DNA of 64,000 nt from positions 40,076,744 to 40,140,743 of the forward strand of contig NC_044279.2 of assembly GCF_004027225.2 (NCBI RefSeq), read 5' to 3'. The translations under genes were made by a program, and so were the position numbers. The notes below the pieces were generated by a model. That model saw only the letters and a program-made list of their open reading frames with translations. It searched no databases and was not told the DNA's origin. Positions 1 to 21,775 of the stretch are shown here, piece by piece (position 1 is the first letter of the stretch; each line of letters opens with the position of its first letter). The stretch comes from Strigops habroptila. Its lineage: Eukaryota > Chordata > Aves > Psittaciformes > Psittacidae.

Positions 1-68
1 TATCTGATTATTTAAGATCTGTTAGTAGCTTAACATTGCACAACTATTTCACCTTTCATGTTTTGCAG

Positions 69-9159
<9,091 letters not shown>

Positions 9160-9598
9160 TTGGATTTGAAACACACAGTATCTTCTGAAGATAGTTGCTA
9201 ATGAAATAAGCAAAAAAGTCGTACTGATTTGACATTAAAGACAACTTTGACAGTAATTTTGTTTCTATTAATTATTTTATGCTCCTTAGAGAAACCTAAC
9301 ATGCCAAAAAAAAAAAAAAAGTGAAATTATATGTGGGTAAAACCCATATTGGGAAAATATTAAGCTGAAGATGGTATCTGGTAAGGTTTGGGGCATTATT
9401 TTTAAATATCAGATTTCCCAAGACTGTGACGTACTCTATTCCTGTAATTCAAGGACAAAAGTATGTGTCAATTAAACAACTCTTACAATTCCTACTAAGC
9501 CAGTCTTTGAAATCACAATTGCTTAATTTCGATGCCGAGAGGAAGCTAGTGTCATATTACGTACTCAGGCCTGTTTCCTAGAGTGATAGAATGTTCTG

Positions 9599-9863
9599 AA
9601 TAAAACATATAAGTAAGATTTTATAGAAAGATCGTTCTTTAGAAGTCTTGTTGTTTGTGAAGTTAGCATGAGCAGATACTTGTAATGCATTTATTGCTCC
9701 TCATTCAAAGTGTGACACTTTAGATTTGTTATTATTTTGTTCCTAACTTCCTCTAAACCTTGTGATTAATTTTATTTTTTTAATCCTTGTTTTAATGTGT
9801 AGTTACTTATGCATAGCATGTTTCCTGTTTTGTAAGTAAGTGTTCTGAAGTTTCAATAATAAA
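9599..9863 (+). terminator. Candidate poly(A) signals of gene A
   Basis: AATAAA occurs at 9599-9604 and again at 9858-9863, about 440 and 700 bases after the gene A stop codon. The second is followed by a T-rich stretch. Another copy at 10141-10146 is possible. Which one is used cannot be decided from sequence. Confidence 0.45.
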
Positions 9864-11292
9864 TTTTCTTAATCTTGAAAATTGCTGAAGTCCATTTAAT
9901 CAACAGATTTCACTCTTCTGTATCCAAGACATGAAGTCTTCATTAATATGCTTTAATTTCATTTTTTCCAACAAAAGAGAGATGAAATTTATACAAGAAT
10001 CTGACACTTATTTTTCTTACCGGTATAGCAAACTAGATTTTTTCCTGCTTGTGTCTTAGTCTTACTTAGTGAATGCCAATATGACTGTATGAAAGTTCAT
10101 TATTATTAGGTAATGTTTTACCATTATTGTAAAATGAACAAATAAAAAATCCCACAAAGTCAAATTCTGCTATTTTCTTACTGTTCAGAACTCAAATTGA
10201 GCTTAAAGGAGGCTTCCATGAGTTCACCTTTAGGAACAGTCACAAAGAAAATAAACTAGACTTTTATTGTAGATTAATTTAAAATTAGGCATGTGCTAAC
10301 TATTTCTTCTGTAAGTATTCTAAAATTACTAAAAAACAGAACAGACATTTCAAATACAAGTTTTAGTATTTAAAACTTGGATTACGTTCTCAAATCCAGA
10401 AGCATAATACTGTATACCTAAAACCGTAAGTAGGTGGCTCCTACATAGAAAATGGTGCACTATTAACGTTCCTGAGCAGCAGTTATTTCCATTGCTTTAC
10501 CTGAAAGTTGCTGATACTCACCATCTCTGGAGATAAAATCATTATTTAAATGCAGCATTGGGGTTGAAAAACTCACTTCAGAGCTAAATTTCAGACATCT
10601 GTAAGGAAAAAAGTTTTCCTTCTTGTAGCTGTGACATAGCCCAAAAGAAATTAATATCTGTCATTCCTAGCCCTTAGAATAACTGTTCTTGTCATTTAGT
10701 AACTTTATCACAGTTAGGACTAACAGTCGCAGTGTACCTTGGAGAGAAGGCAAAGTTGAAAGAGAGCTCTGCAGTGTCCCAAAGCTTTAGAAAAAAACCT
10801 CATTTTTCTTTAAAACCTCAGCCATATTTATGCCAGGCTGATAATAGTCCTTTCATCTGACACATAGCTATTGTTTGTCCTGAGCTCAGCAGTGTGGAAT
10901 TTGCAACACTGAGTGATGTGCAGATGGTGATGCCATCAGATACCATTCCAATAAATGAAGTAGTTTTCCATCCATGAAAGTATTTTTTCATTCTACCTAC
11001 TTGAACTTGTGATACTCAGTTTCTTTCCTCAGTGCTGATTCTTACGGTGTCCACACAAATACATACAGTTTGCCCCATTCCAGAATTTGGTGTCTTTGGG
11101 AGGAAATCTATCGGTAGCTGAGAAGGTGGTTCCAAGATCCCTTTTCTAAAAAGAATGTGGACTGTAAAGGCTTGCTGGATCTTCTCTCAGGAGATTCCTG
11201 AGCAGTATTCTGTAATATTCCAATAGTACTGTAGTGATTCTTGAACTTTCACACTTCTGTACTGCTGCCATGCACCAAGTATTTCTGGTGTT

Positions 11293-11445
11293 ATCATAGA
11301 ATCCTAGAATGGTTTGGGTTGGAAGGGGCCTTAAAGTTCAACTACTTCCAACCCCCCTGCCACGGGCAGGGACACCTTCCACTAGTCCAGGTTGCTCAAG
11401 GCCCTGTCCAACCTGGCCTGGAATACTTCCAGGGAAAAGGGGCTT
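11293..11445 (-). repeat. CR1 LINE fragment (3' end)
   Basis: On the plus strand it reads ATCATAGAATCCTAGAATGG, then GGTTGGAAGGGGCC, CAACCCCCCTGCCACGGGCA and GCCCTGTCCAACCTGGCC. This is the reverse complement of the avian CR1 3' region. It is a short 5'-truncated copy, as most avian CR1 insertions are. Confidence 0.85.
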
Positions 11446-11727
11446 ACTCTTACTCACTTATCCTGTGAAAAGAGACTTAGGATGGACATCAGAAAAGCTG
11501 CCTCATTTTTCAAATGCCTTGAATTTAAAAAGAAAGAAATGTGATAAATGATAGTAATTTAAGTTCAAGAAATTTAAGTCATATATGAAGGGCAAGGAAG
11601 ATACCCAGAGGTCCTGTCCAGCTAGGCATATACTTGTACTCTGTAACAAGCTTCCTGTATCTCTGTTGCTGAGATTGTGCTAAATCCTTTGTCCTGCACA
11701 ACCTGCAGAAGCTTTGGCTCCCATCAA

Positions 11728-12080
11728 GAATCACAGAATCACAGAACGGTTGAGGTTGGAAGGGACCTCTGGAGGTCACCTGGTCTAACACCTGGTCTAA
11801 CACCCCTGTTCGAACAGGGCCACTTATATCTGGATGTGTCCAGGACCGTGTCCGGATGGTTTCTGAATACCTCCAAGGATGGAGACTGAAACCACTGTGG
11901 GAAACCTATGCCAGTGCCTGATCACTCGCACAGTAAGAAAGCATTTCCTGATGCCCAGAGGAAACCTCCCGTGTTCTGGTTTGTGCCCATTGCCTCTGGT
12001 CCTGTCACTGGGCACCACTGAAAAGAGCCTGGCTTCATCTTCTGTACACCCTCCCCTCAGGTATTTACATGGTTTAAGGG
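11728..12080 (-). repeat. CR1 LINE fragment, second copy
   Basis: It starts with AATCACAGAATCACAGAACG, then GGTTGGAAGGGACCTCTGGA, and continues into the CR1 3' coding/UTR part (GCATTTCCTGATGCCCAGAG, CTGGTCCTGTCACTGGGCAC). A small internal duplication of ACCTGGTCTAACACC lies near 11779-11804. The orientation is minus, the same as its neighbour 280 bases upstream, so the pair may be independent insertions or one interrupted copy. Confidence 0.85.
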
Positions 12081-13957
12081 ACTGCTGTGTCCATGGCATT
12101 ATCACTGCCTATCCATCTTCCCTTCACACCGTCTGGCAGAGCTATTGCCAAAGGGAGGAGCCAGCCTTCGGTGAGTGCTTCTCACTTCCCTTAACCTTTG
12201 GTTGAGGGAAGGGAGTGACATGGGCTGTCCTTGAGGGGCATAGTAGATGTGATAAAGGGCCATCTTAACTGGCAGGAGGTGGGCACCACAGTGAAAGGAA
12301 CACCTTCCAACAACCTCTTATGCTTCTCCATGTGACATCCCAGTACTTTGTTGAGAGAACACTGCAAGCAGAGCAGCGTGATTTTGTTCAGTTAGGCCAA
12401 GGGGCACAGTTGCACTATTCAGCACCACTGTACAAATTCTCCTAACCAAAAGTACAGTGAAACTTCCTGCAGTCCAACTGCATGCTGATGGCCTCCCCCG
12501 TTAATTGTAAGGCTGATCACAGCCTCATTATTACAGAATAATTGCAAGAATTTTTAGCTTTTAATAAATAAAAAATAGTTTATTACAAAATAATTCAGGT
12601 ACCACCACCATCCTTTCATTTAATCTGTTTACTGCCCTGAGGTGAGACTGTGTAATAGAAGTAGGAATGCATGTCAGAATATTAGTTTATTCACAGGTCT
12701 GGAAGGTCAAGTGACCTCGCAGCTGCCTAAGCCTGTGGACAGAGCAAGAAAACCCAGCAGACCCACCCGTGTTTGATCAGTTGAACCTAGTAAGCCAAAA
12801 GACGAACAGATTCTCTTCCCAACACAAGTAACAATGTGGGGAGGTTGATGATTTGAGGACAAAATTAAATGTAATTTTACAGATTCCCAGGCATCTTGGA
12901 TACCTGTAATAGTCTGTAATCCACCAACCTTCAGTCCTCTGACTGAATCATACATTAGGGAAATTTAAATCTGAGGCCTTATTTTTTCCAGCCATTTTAA
13001 ACTGAAAGCAGGTATGAAGTGAGAAAGAGGGATGTAAACATGCGGATCTTTTCAAAGTCATTGGGCTGTACGGCTTCCTGCCCATACCCAGCCCATTGTG
13101 CTAAATTTCACTTGAGATCTGTGCAGGGACAGGCAATGTTTGTATTGTCTGGACAAATATAATGTGATTCCCAAATCCCAAAGCTTAATTTGCATCTCGT
13201 TTACAAGATCCACTAACTAACACTGGCAAAGGGTTGGAACTCTTTTTGTGAAAACATTGTTATAGATGCTTGAGTGCAGGCTGGACTTCTTCTTTAATTA
13301 TAGATAGAATCACTAGATGGAGCCAGAGCCATCTCTTCATGAAAGCATTTTATAACCTGGACTATCCTGGATATGTCAAAATTTACTGCTTCATAAAGAT
13401 CTCAGCTTTATGGTTCAGCTTATTGGTTCAGCTTCCAAGCACAGAATTTCAACTGCATGCATATATAACTGCAAGATCACTGCATTGCTAAATTAATGGT
13501 GCATTTTGAGTGCAAATTGCATGTGGTTGTAATATAATCATGGTTTTACATTACATCTAGCTGACCAAAGGCTTTAGATTGTACAGGATTATTAAGAAAG
13601 AAACAGGAAGAGAAAACATGCTTTCTGGTTTCAAGATAGTACTCAGCTGGAGAAAGAATAACTGGCAGTAAACTGAACTTGGTCCTGGTTTAGAAAAGAG
13701 GCAAGGTGACTTTCAAAGGAACAAAACTGCAGACAGGCTGCCTATGTTCAGTTTAGAAGCAGGGGAGAGGGACGATCACCCTAATGATGTAAACTGTCAT
13801 AATTTGATCTAAGTATCTCTCCATTACCTGGTGCTCCACAGGCACGCCATACTGACAGTGGCACCTGGAAGGTACCTTGTGGACTTCAGGAGTGCACATG
13901 GTGGAACGGAGGGTCTTTGTAACCCAGAAGCAAGCAGCTGACAGGAGAGAACAACCT

Positions 13958-13971
13958 CTGCCCTCTGGTAG
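13958..13971 (-). promoter_or_regulatory. CTCF-like motif between genes A and B
   Basis: CTGCCCTCTGGTAG is, on the minus strand, one mismatch from the CTCF core consensus CCASYAGRKGGCAS. A motif match alone is weak evidence of binding. Confidence 0.35.
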
Positions 13972-16055
13972 GGTGGAAGGTATTGGCACCCACAGGAAGA
14001 AACCTCCCTCACAAGATCCCCTTCACCATCCCAGTTTGACCAACACTCATCAATGCCAGCAAGGGTCTATCCTCCTGTACATTCAAAAATGTCCCACCAC
14101 AGCTGAGGGCCCTGTCACCTCTGCCAATGTCCACACACAGTTTCTGGGATAAACCGTGACAGCAGAAGAGAACAGAAACTACATCTGGTAGACAAGGGAA
14201 CTTGGCACTGTTAGTCATACACCAGGAGGCAGAGTCAGCAGGTGGATCTAGTAAGCGTAGGTGAGGTCATGACCATCGCATACATGATCTGGAGGCCAAT
14301 GAAGCCACAGCCAACGACTGGTAGAGGAGCAGGTAAAGCGATTAGAACTAAAAGCCAATGGCTGGGCTGCAAGTGTGATTACCGCCTGGGGCTGGGGTTG
14401 TGTCAGGGTGAGTGCTTTACCCCTACTTCTCTTTACTTGCCAAGGGAGGTGAGAGTTCGAGATGACTGGTAGTGCCTCAAGCATCTCTTTATCACATCAT
14501 CAAGGACAGTACCTTGATGTACCAAAAGCTTCTTGCACACAGGTTGCTCTTGCCACAGAGAAGGACAAAGTGGCCAGTTTCCTCTCACTGGCTGCTTCAG
14601 CTTGGTCTTTTTTAAACAAATAATTTATTAGAGAAAAAAATGGTGGTATTACTGGGAGAGTTTCAAAATAGGGGAAACTATTGTAAAAGAAAAGGAGAAG
14701 ATAATACTTGTTCAGTTCCATCTCTGTCCAGGTCTCTTGTGCCTCTGAGTGCTGTTTATTGGTAAGGACTGTGTTAAGCCTGTCCAACAAGGATAATTGG
14801 AAGTCCCTTTTATGTTCCTTCCCCAAAAGATCCAAAGCATTAGGATCCCTTACCCCCCAGCTTTTTTGCCTCCTACAGCTGCCCCTACCTTCATGAAATT
14901 GGTCAAAAAATCATGGCAGGGCTACGAGAAGGGTGTGGAGAGTTAGTAATGCATGGACATCCATAAACGCATACACACAGAGAAATATTTCATTATATGC
15001 CTTCTGTTAATAGCCTAAATAGGTATAGCTGTGATGGTGCTGGAGGACTTCAGATCCTTCAGCCTCCCTGAATTAGGTGTATGGATTGTTACAAGACTCT
15101 CTGAAGCAAATTAAGGGTATTATTTAACAGGGAAAAGCCATCATGCAATACGAGAATGATAATTTTCACAAGTGTTCAGCAGGATAAGGCCTGACCTGCA
15201 AAACTGATCAGGGAGTGAGACTCATGATTATTGTTTACAATCTACAACGTATTTTCTCTGTAAACCTACCTAAATCTGAGTCACAAGACCTTAGCTTTTA
15301 AAACATACGGCTGTTCTTACACTCTTACATGTTTATACAACTTGGTTTAGGTTTGAACAAGCCTCAACCACCTTGCAGAACAGTTGGTGAGACAATACAA
15401 ATCCCAATCCCAAATAGCACACCCTAACTGCCCCAAGAAGTGATCAGTCCTGGAATATTACACAGGAGTGCTAATCCTATAGCCATTCTCCAGGAGCACA
15501 GGAAGCTCCCCCAGTGATTTCAGGCTATCAGATAATGGCAAAGGGCTAAGGTAGGAGAGAATCAACACATACTCAAGCTTAGGATTTCCAAATTGTACTC
15601 TTATTCCACACCAAACCAGGTTAGAAGGTCTGGCCTGCAGCAAGCTGCTGTTCAGGAACTTTTGGGTTTTCTCCTGCTGAGGTGCAGTCTTCCTAATTCT
15701 GTTTATTCCCCAAGTAATTCTGAAGCGGAAGCAAGGTCCTGCAAAATAAGCGTAACTGAGCTGGTATTACTAAGCTAAACTGTAGGAAAATCAGCTGAAC
15801 AGCAGATCTGTATTCTGTCAAATTTTATGGCTGACGCAGGTTTCAGGGAAGCTGTTCTGCAGCACCTCTTCAGGTAAGACCTACAATCACAGAATGGTTT
15901 GGCAGTCAACCAGGAGGAGCACACTGAGAGAAAAGACAGAAGTAAACCTGGAGTGTTGCTCCTTGCTAATATGCATAGCAGATGCCTTTTTCATGGTTTA
16001 CCCAATGACAGCCAGCCATGATGTCAGATACAGCTATACCTTATGAAGCAATTTC

Positions 16056-16063
16056 ACTTCCTG
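16056..16063 (-). promoter_or_regulatory. ETS-like site in the proximal promoter of gene B
   Basis: ACTTCCTG lies about 125 bases before the gene B start codon. On the minus strand it is an AGGAAGT ETS/PU.1-type core. No convincing TATA box is seen nearby. The transcription start is not known, so promoter membership is inferred from proximity. Confidence 0.3.
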
Positions 16064-16187
16064 TTAGTTTGACAATTTCAAGTGCTTCCGCACCCAGAGG
16101 ACACCCTCTGAAGAACTTCTTGCCAGTATTATCTCCACCTGATTTCTTTTAGAAACTTAAAAACAACACTGAAAGCATTGAAGAATT

Positions 16188-19100
16188 ATGAAAATCACAT
16201 TTTTCTCTGCTGCATTGTTCTTACTGGATCTCTTTGCTTGCTGTCATGCTTATCTACAATATCCCTTGCCTGACATAGAAGATCCAAAGTTCATTGAAGA
16301 CTGTGTGAGAGCTCACAACACATTTCGATCCAAAGTGAATCCACCAGCCAGCAACATGTTTCGCATGGTAAGGCGGCGTTCGTGATCCGTTTGAAAATCA
16401 ATAGAGATTGTGCTGCTGATTTAGCCCATCTTATTCTTCATTTGTTTTGTGCTTTTCTTTCCATGACTGTCAATGGCTTATGTACTGTATATGTTAGTAC
16501 TTCATAAGAAATAGAAAAGACATTAATTTTCACAGTATTGTAAGGTTTTAATAATTTGAAGGGGATTCCTTTTTTAGGGATGGATTACTACTTAAACTTC
16601 AATCAGAACAAAGGGCTGTATTGCAAAAATATGGTATTCAGTTCTCAGCATTTCGTTTGGTTCTTTCTAAGAGAGATAATAATTTGTTTTATGTTAGTCC
16701 AGGTTTCATACAGGGAAGCTGGTATTAAAGAGCTCCTGAATAGGCAATTGTCACAAAAGGATTTGTTGCAAATCTAGCATCTCCTCTTGTTTCTTTCAAT
16801 CTAGAATGTATGTTGAAGAAAGGGATTTGCCAGGACATCCATCTAGATGCCTGCTCATCGTTTGCTGTAGCAGGGTTTGAAGAGTGGGGATACTAATATC
16901 TGGGCTGGAAGGCAGAGCTTCCTATAAATACAATGAATAGTAGAACAGGCTATGGATAAGTCTCAGCTTTTTCAGTGAAATACATAAGGAAGAAGGTAGA
17001 TAGGTAGCAGAAGGAGGTAACCCCAATCAGTCCATGTCATTCCTCTGAGCCCTCCAGCAGCACTGCATAGCTGCAAAGGAAGTTAAATGCATATCCGCAT
17101 GCACAGTATGAATCATTTCTATGAAAGGAAGTTCATAGTGAAGGGGTAACTTGGACTAGTCATGATTTTAATTCTTGCCACTTTAAAAATCAATGTTTAA
17201 TTTAAAATGCTAGTGCACAAGAACAAACTCAGCTGCTCAGACCAAAGATCCAGCAAGCCTGGAATAACAGCAGGACAAATATATAGAAACCTCTTGAATC
17301 AAAGGTATCGCATTGTATTTAAAAGCTCTCGATGGATTTTTCTTGTATGTGTTTTTTTTCAGCCTTGAGTTCATGCAAGTTTTTATCATCTCCAGCATCA
17401 TGTAGCAAAGAGCTGCACAACCTAACCACAAGTTATGTGAAGATATCTCCTTCCATTTGATTTGGTCCTGTTAATTCTTAGTTTCCTTTGATAATCTCTG
17501 GTCTTTGTACTGGAAGGAGCAAGTAATTACTGCTTATTTACCTATTACTTCATACAAGATGCCCATTTGTCTCTAATCAAAACTGCAGAGCACTCTCTGT
17601 TGCTTTATGAAAGCCCTACATACTTGAGGATGATCATAACCCTCCATGTTCTTTCTGCCCTTTCCCGTTCTAGTGTCCACTTCTTAAGGTGGGGTGCTGT
17701 GCTGCGCTGCACACAACATTTAACAGGACTTTTTGCAGTGGTGTAATTATATATCCGGTTTTATTTTCCATCTCTTCTCAAGGATCTCTAACACTTCATT
17801 TGCTTTTTAGACTACTATTAAATATTAATTTACAATAATAGCCATCTCCAAACTTGTCATTATGAGCACAGAGTCAAAATTGCCTTTTTTTTTTTTTTTC
17901 TCACATCCCTTAACTTACTTTTTTTGTACTGAATTTTACATTTTTACCTGCTATTTTATTGCCTGGTTATTCAGTGGCATGAAGTCTTTCTGCAAGTCTC
18001 CCAGACTGGTTTCTCAAATTCTCACTATGCCTCTTAGGGTGGGAATGGTTCCTCCTCAGCTCAGGAGAGATGAGTGTGCCTTTTGTTTGCTTTGGCCACA
18101 CTTCTCAATGAAGAGCAAAGAGGCAGAAGGGGCTGGGGAGGGGAGTGAGTCTTGGCCAGCAGAATTTCTATCTGGTCTAGAGTTAACTGCAAAGTGCAAA
18201 TCCCTGGACAGCCAGTAGCTCCTAGACACAAAGTCCTTCAAGACCCTCTACAGCTGGGAATTTCAGCCAGTTACCTACTCTCAGGTAAGTGGATAGATAC
18301 TATGTGTCCTGCAATATCTAAGGGAGAAAGAAGAAAAAAAGTTGCATGGGAATAGGAATGTCAAGTCAGAGAAAGAAAGTGAATGCAGGAATTGGAAGCA
18401 GAAAAGCAGAAAAGAATCCTTACAAATTTCTGTTTAAAAGTGTTTAAATTCAGCTAAGTCACTGCTGTGCATGTTATATTATGGGTTTTTTCCTTTTCTA
18501 CAGTCCTGGGACACTGCTTTAGCTAAGACTGCCAAAGCATGGGCAAAGAAGTGCAAGTTTAAGCACAATGTTTACCTTAAAATGCCTGGGAAGGTGCACC
18601 CCACCTTTACCCCTATTGGAGAAAACATCTGGACTGGCACAGCCACCATCTTCTCTGTGGATGCGGCTCTCAGTGACTGGTTTAACGAAGTCAGCAGCTA
18701 CAATTTTGACAGCAATAGGTGCACTGGCATGTGTGGTCACTACACCCAGGTGAGTCTTACGCGCCCAACAGTTTATAATCTAATGGTTACACATAAAATC
18801 CAAGTACAGGCATGGAACAGACTGTTTGGACAGGAATTACAGCAGGGTTTTGCCCCCCTCCCCGGTTTATTGCTGCATGAGATTGGAAATAAATATTCCA
18901 AATCCCAGGGATATTTATATATAGTCCAAGTCCTTTTTCCAGTAATGATGGAAAGAGATATCCCCTAACAATTTCACATCCCCAGGGGAGCCAGATAATA
19001 AATGGAAAAACATTTATCATTCAGTCATTTTTCTCAACTGCTGTTTGGGTTGTCAATGTTGCTCCTGTATCAGCTGTTTTGAGCTTCCACAAGATCCTCC

Positions 19101-21775
19101 CCTTCTCCTTCCTCCCTCAATGCTGTTGTATTTTCACTCTTTGAACAGGTGCATTACATATTTCCCTTTGCCCTTCAGGTCGTTTGGGCAGAGAGTTACA
19201 AAGTTGGCTGTGCAGTCCACTTCTGCAATACAGTTGAAAACTTTCCAAGACTTTTCAGAGCAGCACATTTTGTTTGTGACTATGGGCCAGCGTAAGTTAC
19301 TCATAACATCATCATCATTATTAGTAGTAGTAGTATTATTACTATTACTATTATTAAAATATCCTAGAACTGACCTGGTATCAGATGCAACAATGGTGGG
19401 AGCAGCTGTAACAAATTTCAGAAGAAGCTGTGTCTACATCTCACTGATTCAAGGGAAACTTCCCCCAGCCATTGAGAGCAGAAGCTGCTGGACATAGCCA
19501 CAGCTGCAGAAAATCCCTTTCTAAAAAGGCAGAAGAAGAGAACACGTCTGAGAGCACTCACCATAGCCAAGATGGTGGAATAAAATCAGTTCAGTCACTG
19601 CAGGGAAAGAAGCAAGCTTTCCACTTCAGAAAGATTACATCTTTCTATGGCCCCACCCAAACTTCAAACAAGACATTTTAATTGAAGAAATCACAGTCAG
19701 TCCTGTAGTTTATCTCATACCTTGCAATTTCTGGACTTGCCTTTTACATATTTGCTTTTAAAATACAGGCGGGAAAGGAAGGACTAGAGGCAGATTCTTG
19801 TGTGCTTACAGTGAATAATACAGTATTTCCTGAGAAGTCTAATTAATTTCAAGTGGCACCAGGGAGCTGCTCCCCATGCCGGTGAGAGCTTTATTCTGAT
19901 GTAAAAGGAATTTCAAACAATTGCAATGATCGGGTTTTGCATAAAGGGATTTCCTCCACCATAATAGCTTTTCATGATAAATTATCCTAACAGTCTGATG
20001 AAACCGTGTGTTTAAATTGCTTTTCAAATGACTGAGCTAGCATAATACTGTTCTTCTGCTTTGCAGGGGGAATTACCCAAGAAAACCATATAAAGTAGGA
20101 CAACCATGCAGTGGATGCAGTAATGAGAAGTGCGTAGACAAGCTCTGTGGTAAGACCAAAGTGATCAGCTAAGGAAGTTGAATAGAAATAAAAGTGTTAT
20201 AATAATGAGTAGAAATGTGATGATGAGACAATTTTCAGTAAGTACATAGTGGGTCTGTAGCACAGTACAGAACAATGCCAAACCTTGGTAAGAATAGTAT
20301 AAGAAGGAATTCATAGAATGCTTTTCTATTGAAGGCTCTTAGAGATAGAAGCCAGAGTTTCTGATGAAAAGAAATATCAGTCAGACTACTTTCTGCCTTT
20401 TATCTGATCAGGAAGTCAAATCTAAAACTTCAGCCCCAACAAATATTCCCCATCTGGTTCTTCTTTGCTAGCAGAAATTGTATATTAACTTCTGCTTTTT
20501 TGCTTGTTTAGTATGTCCTGCCACATTTTCCAGGCGATTATAGTTCTGAATCAATGGTAAGACTATACTGAAAAGCCCACTTATTTCTAACTTCTGCAAT
20601 TTTCTGAACTATAGCAGTGAGAGCTTGTTTTCCACAGCAGTTTGCAGCTGTGGACCTTTATGTCATTACACTTAGTCCCAGATTACTCAGAAACAGTGTT
20701 TTAAATAAACAGAAGTTAAAGGACATGCAACAATGTCTTAAATCAAATATGAATTCTATACAGAGGTTTAATGAGGATGGTCTCTACAACCCAGGCTTCA
20801 AACAGCTTCAGCTGTAGAAATAATTGAGCATTTGGTACTCTTACTTCCTTCTGTGATATCCTGGCTGACTCATGTTGAGGTCTCAGACTGATGCATCACA
20901 GGAAACGAGAAACATCTCAAAGACTAACGGGAGGGAGAGAAAGAAGAGAGCTTTTAAAAATTATGATGTGCTAGATTTTACAACCCATTTTACCATTTTC
21001 TCCTATAAGGCACATCAGCAATTCCAATAGGATGCACATAGGCGATCCTGCAAATGCATCAAAGCTCTTAGTAAAGGTGTACCTTTGTGAAAAATCTAGT
21101 AGTTATATTTGTCTGTGACTATTTAAATTTGGTTTATCAATTTTAAATAAATTCCATGGTTTGTTTTTATTTGCTATTCCCTCCTTCCCATGGCACAAAT
21201 TCTTCCTGACACAACCACCTCTTTCCTGCATCTCTTGTAATTTAATAAAAAATATGAGCCCCACGCCATCTGGGAGCCTGCTCTTGTTGGCATGTTTCCT
21301 CCTTGCAGGATGTTTTAGGCACCAACTGGCATCGTCACCACAACCATCCAGGCACTAGTAATGGCTTACTTTTTACATTAAGAGCCACCACCTAATGATA
21401 ATCACATTCATTTCCTCTTCTGATCTCTTTTCAGCAAATACAGAACGTGAGAAGCTGATAAGTACGTATCAAATTGTTCTTAATTGCTTTCCTATAAGTA
21501 TGGCTACGTTTGATGGGTCTTAATACCTGTTTCTTCACTCTGTTTTAGATTATGCCTACTGGCATCCAGACTGGGATACACAGCCCCAGCCCCCGCGGCC
21601 CCAGCCCCCAAGGCCTCCCACACCAACCTACATCCCACCTGCTGAGCATCCGCATCCCTCTTGTGACCAATACTGTCTTAGTGTTTCCATTTTAAGGCCG
21701 CTGTTTTTGGTACTGAGTACTGGTGCTGTTCTTTTAGTACAAAAGTGGTTTCCACACACTTTTTTTAATGAATAA
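16188..21775 (+). CDS. GLIPR1-like CAP protein (gene B), complete, proline-rich stalk
   Basis: Six coding exons: 16188-16367, 18504-18749, 19179-19291, 20067-20149, 21435-21461 and 21549-21775, all GT-AG and in phase, for 291 residues. The first ATG of the exon has A at -3. Residues 1 to about 21 form a hydrophobic signal peptide (FFSAALFLLDLFACCHA). The CAP domain follows: AHN (His43), GEN (Glu100), NEV (Glu122) and CGHYTQ (His139), continuing into VVWAESYKVGCAVHFC. A hinge with C-x2-C-x4-C-x4-C covers about 194-207, the microexon gives NTEREKLI (209-216), and the last exon gives W-H-P-D-W. A proline-rich stalk (about 228-254) absent from A and C comes next, then C-D-Q-Y-C (255-259), a membrane helix (about 260-281) and a short tail. 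It is probably surface- or lumen-facing and membrane-anchored. Its length is close to that of other GLIPR1 proteins apart from the stalk. Exact orthology is uncertain. Confidence 0.94.
16368..18503 (+). other. Gene B first intron
   Basis: This 2.1-kb intron runs from GTAAGG to TTTTCTACAG. It is AT-rich with a T-run near 17886-17900. No gene or recognisable transposon is seen; its short open frames overlap on both strands. Confidence 0.65.
19307..19356. repeat. Trinucleotide microsatellite
   Basis: Imperfect ATC, TAG and ATT/ACT triplet repeats start about 16 bases after the gene B exon 3 donor. It is probably length-polymorphic and near enough to the splice donor to be worth noting. Confidence 0.85.
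20150..21434 (+). other. Gene B intron between hinge exon and microexon
   Basis: This 1.3-kb AT-rich intron has a GTAAGA donor and a TCTTTTCAG acceptor. It holds no recognised gene or repeat. Confidence 0.6.

Larger units (their letters stand above)
9864..16187. other. Intergenic region between genes A and B
   Basis: The region holds two CR1 fragments (about 11.3 and 11.7-12.1 kb), a CTCF-like site at 13958-13971 and AT-rich unique sequence. The reading frames between 11.2 and 12.2 kb belong to the CR1 copies. Those at 13.7-14.9 kb overlap on both strands and match no known family. A short remnant resembling a CR1 terminus sits near 15884-15903. Confidence 0.6.

Noticed and set aside
11579-12205. 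Several 70-108-codon frames on both strands
   Set aside because: They lie in or beside the CR1 fragments and are retroelement sequence or shadows, not host genes.
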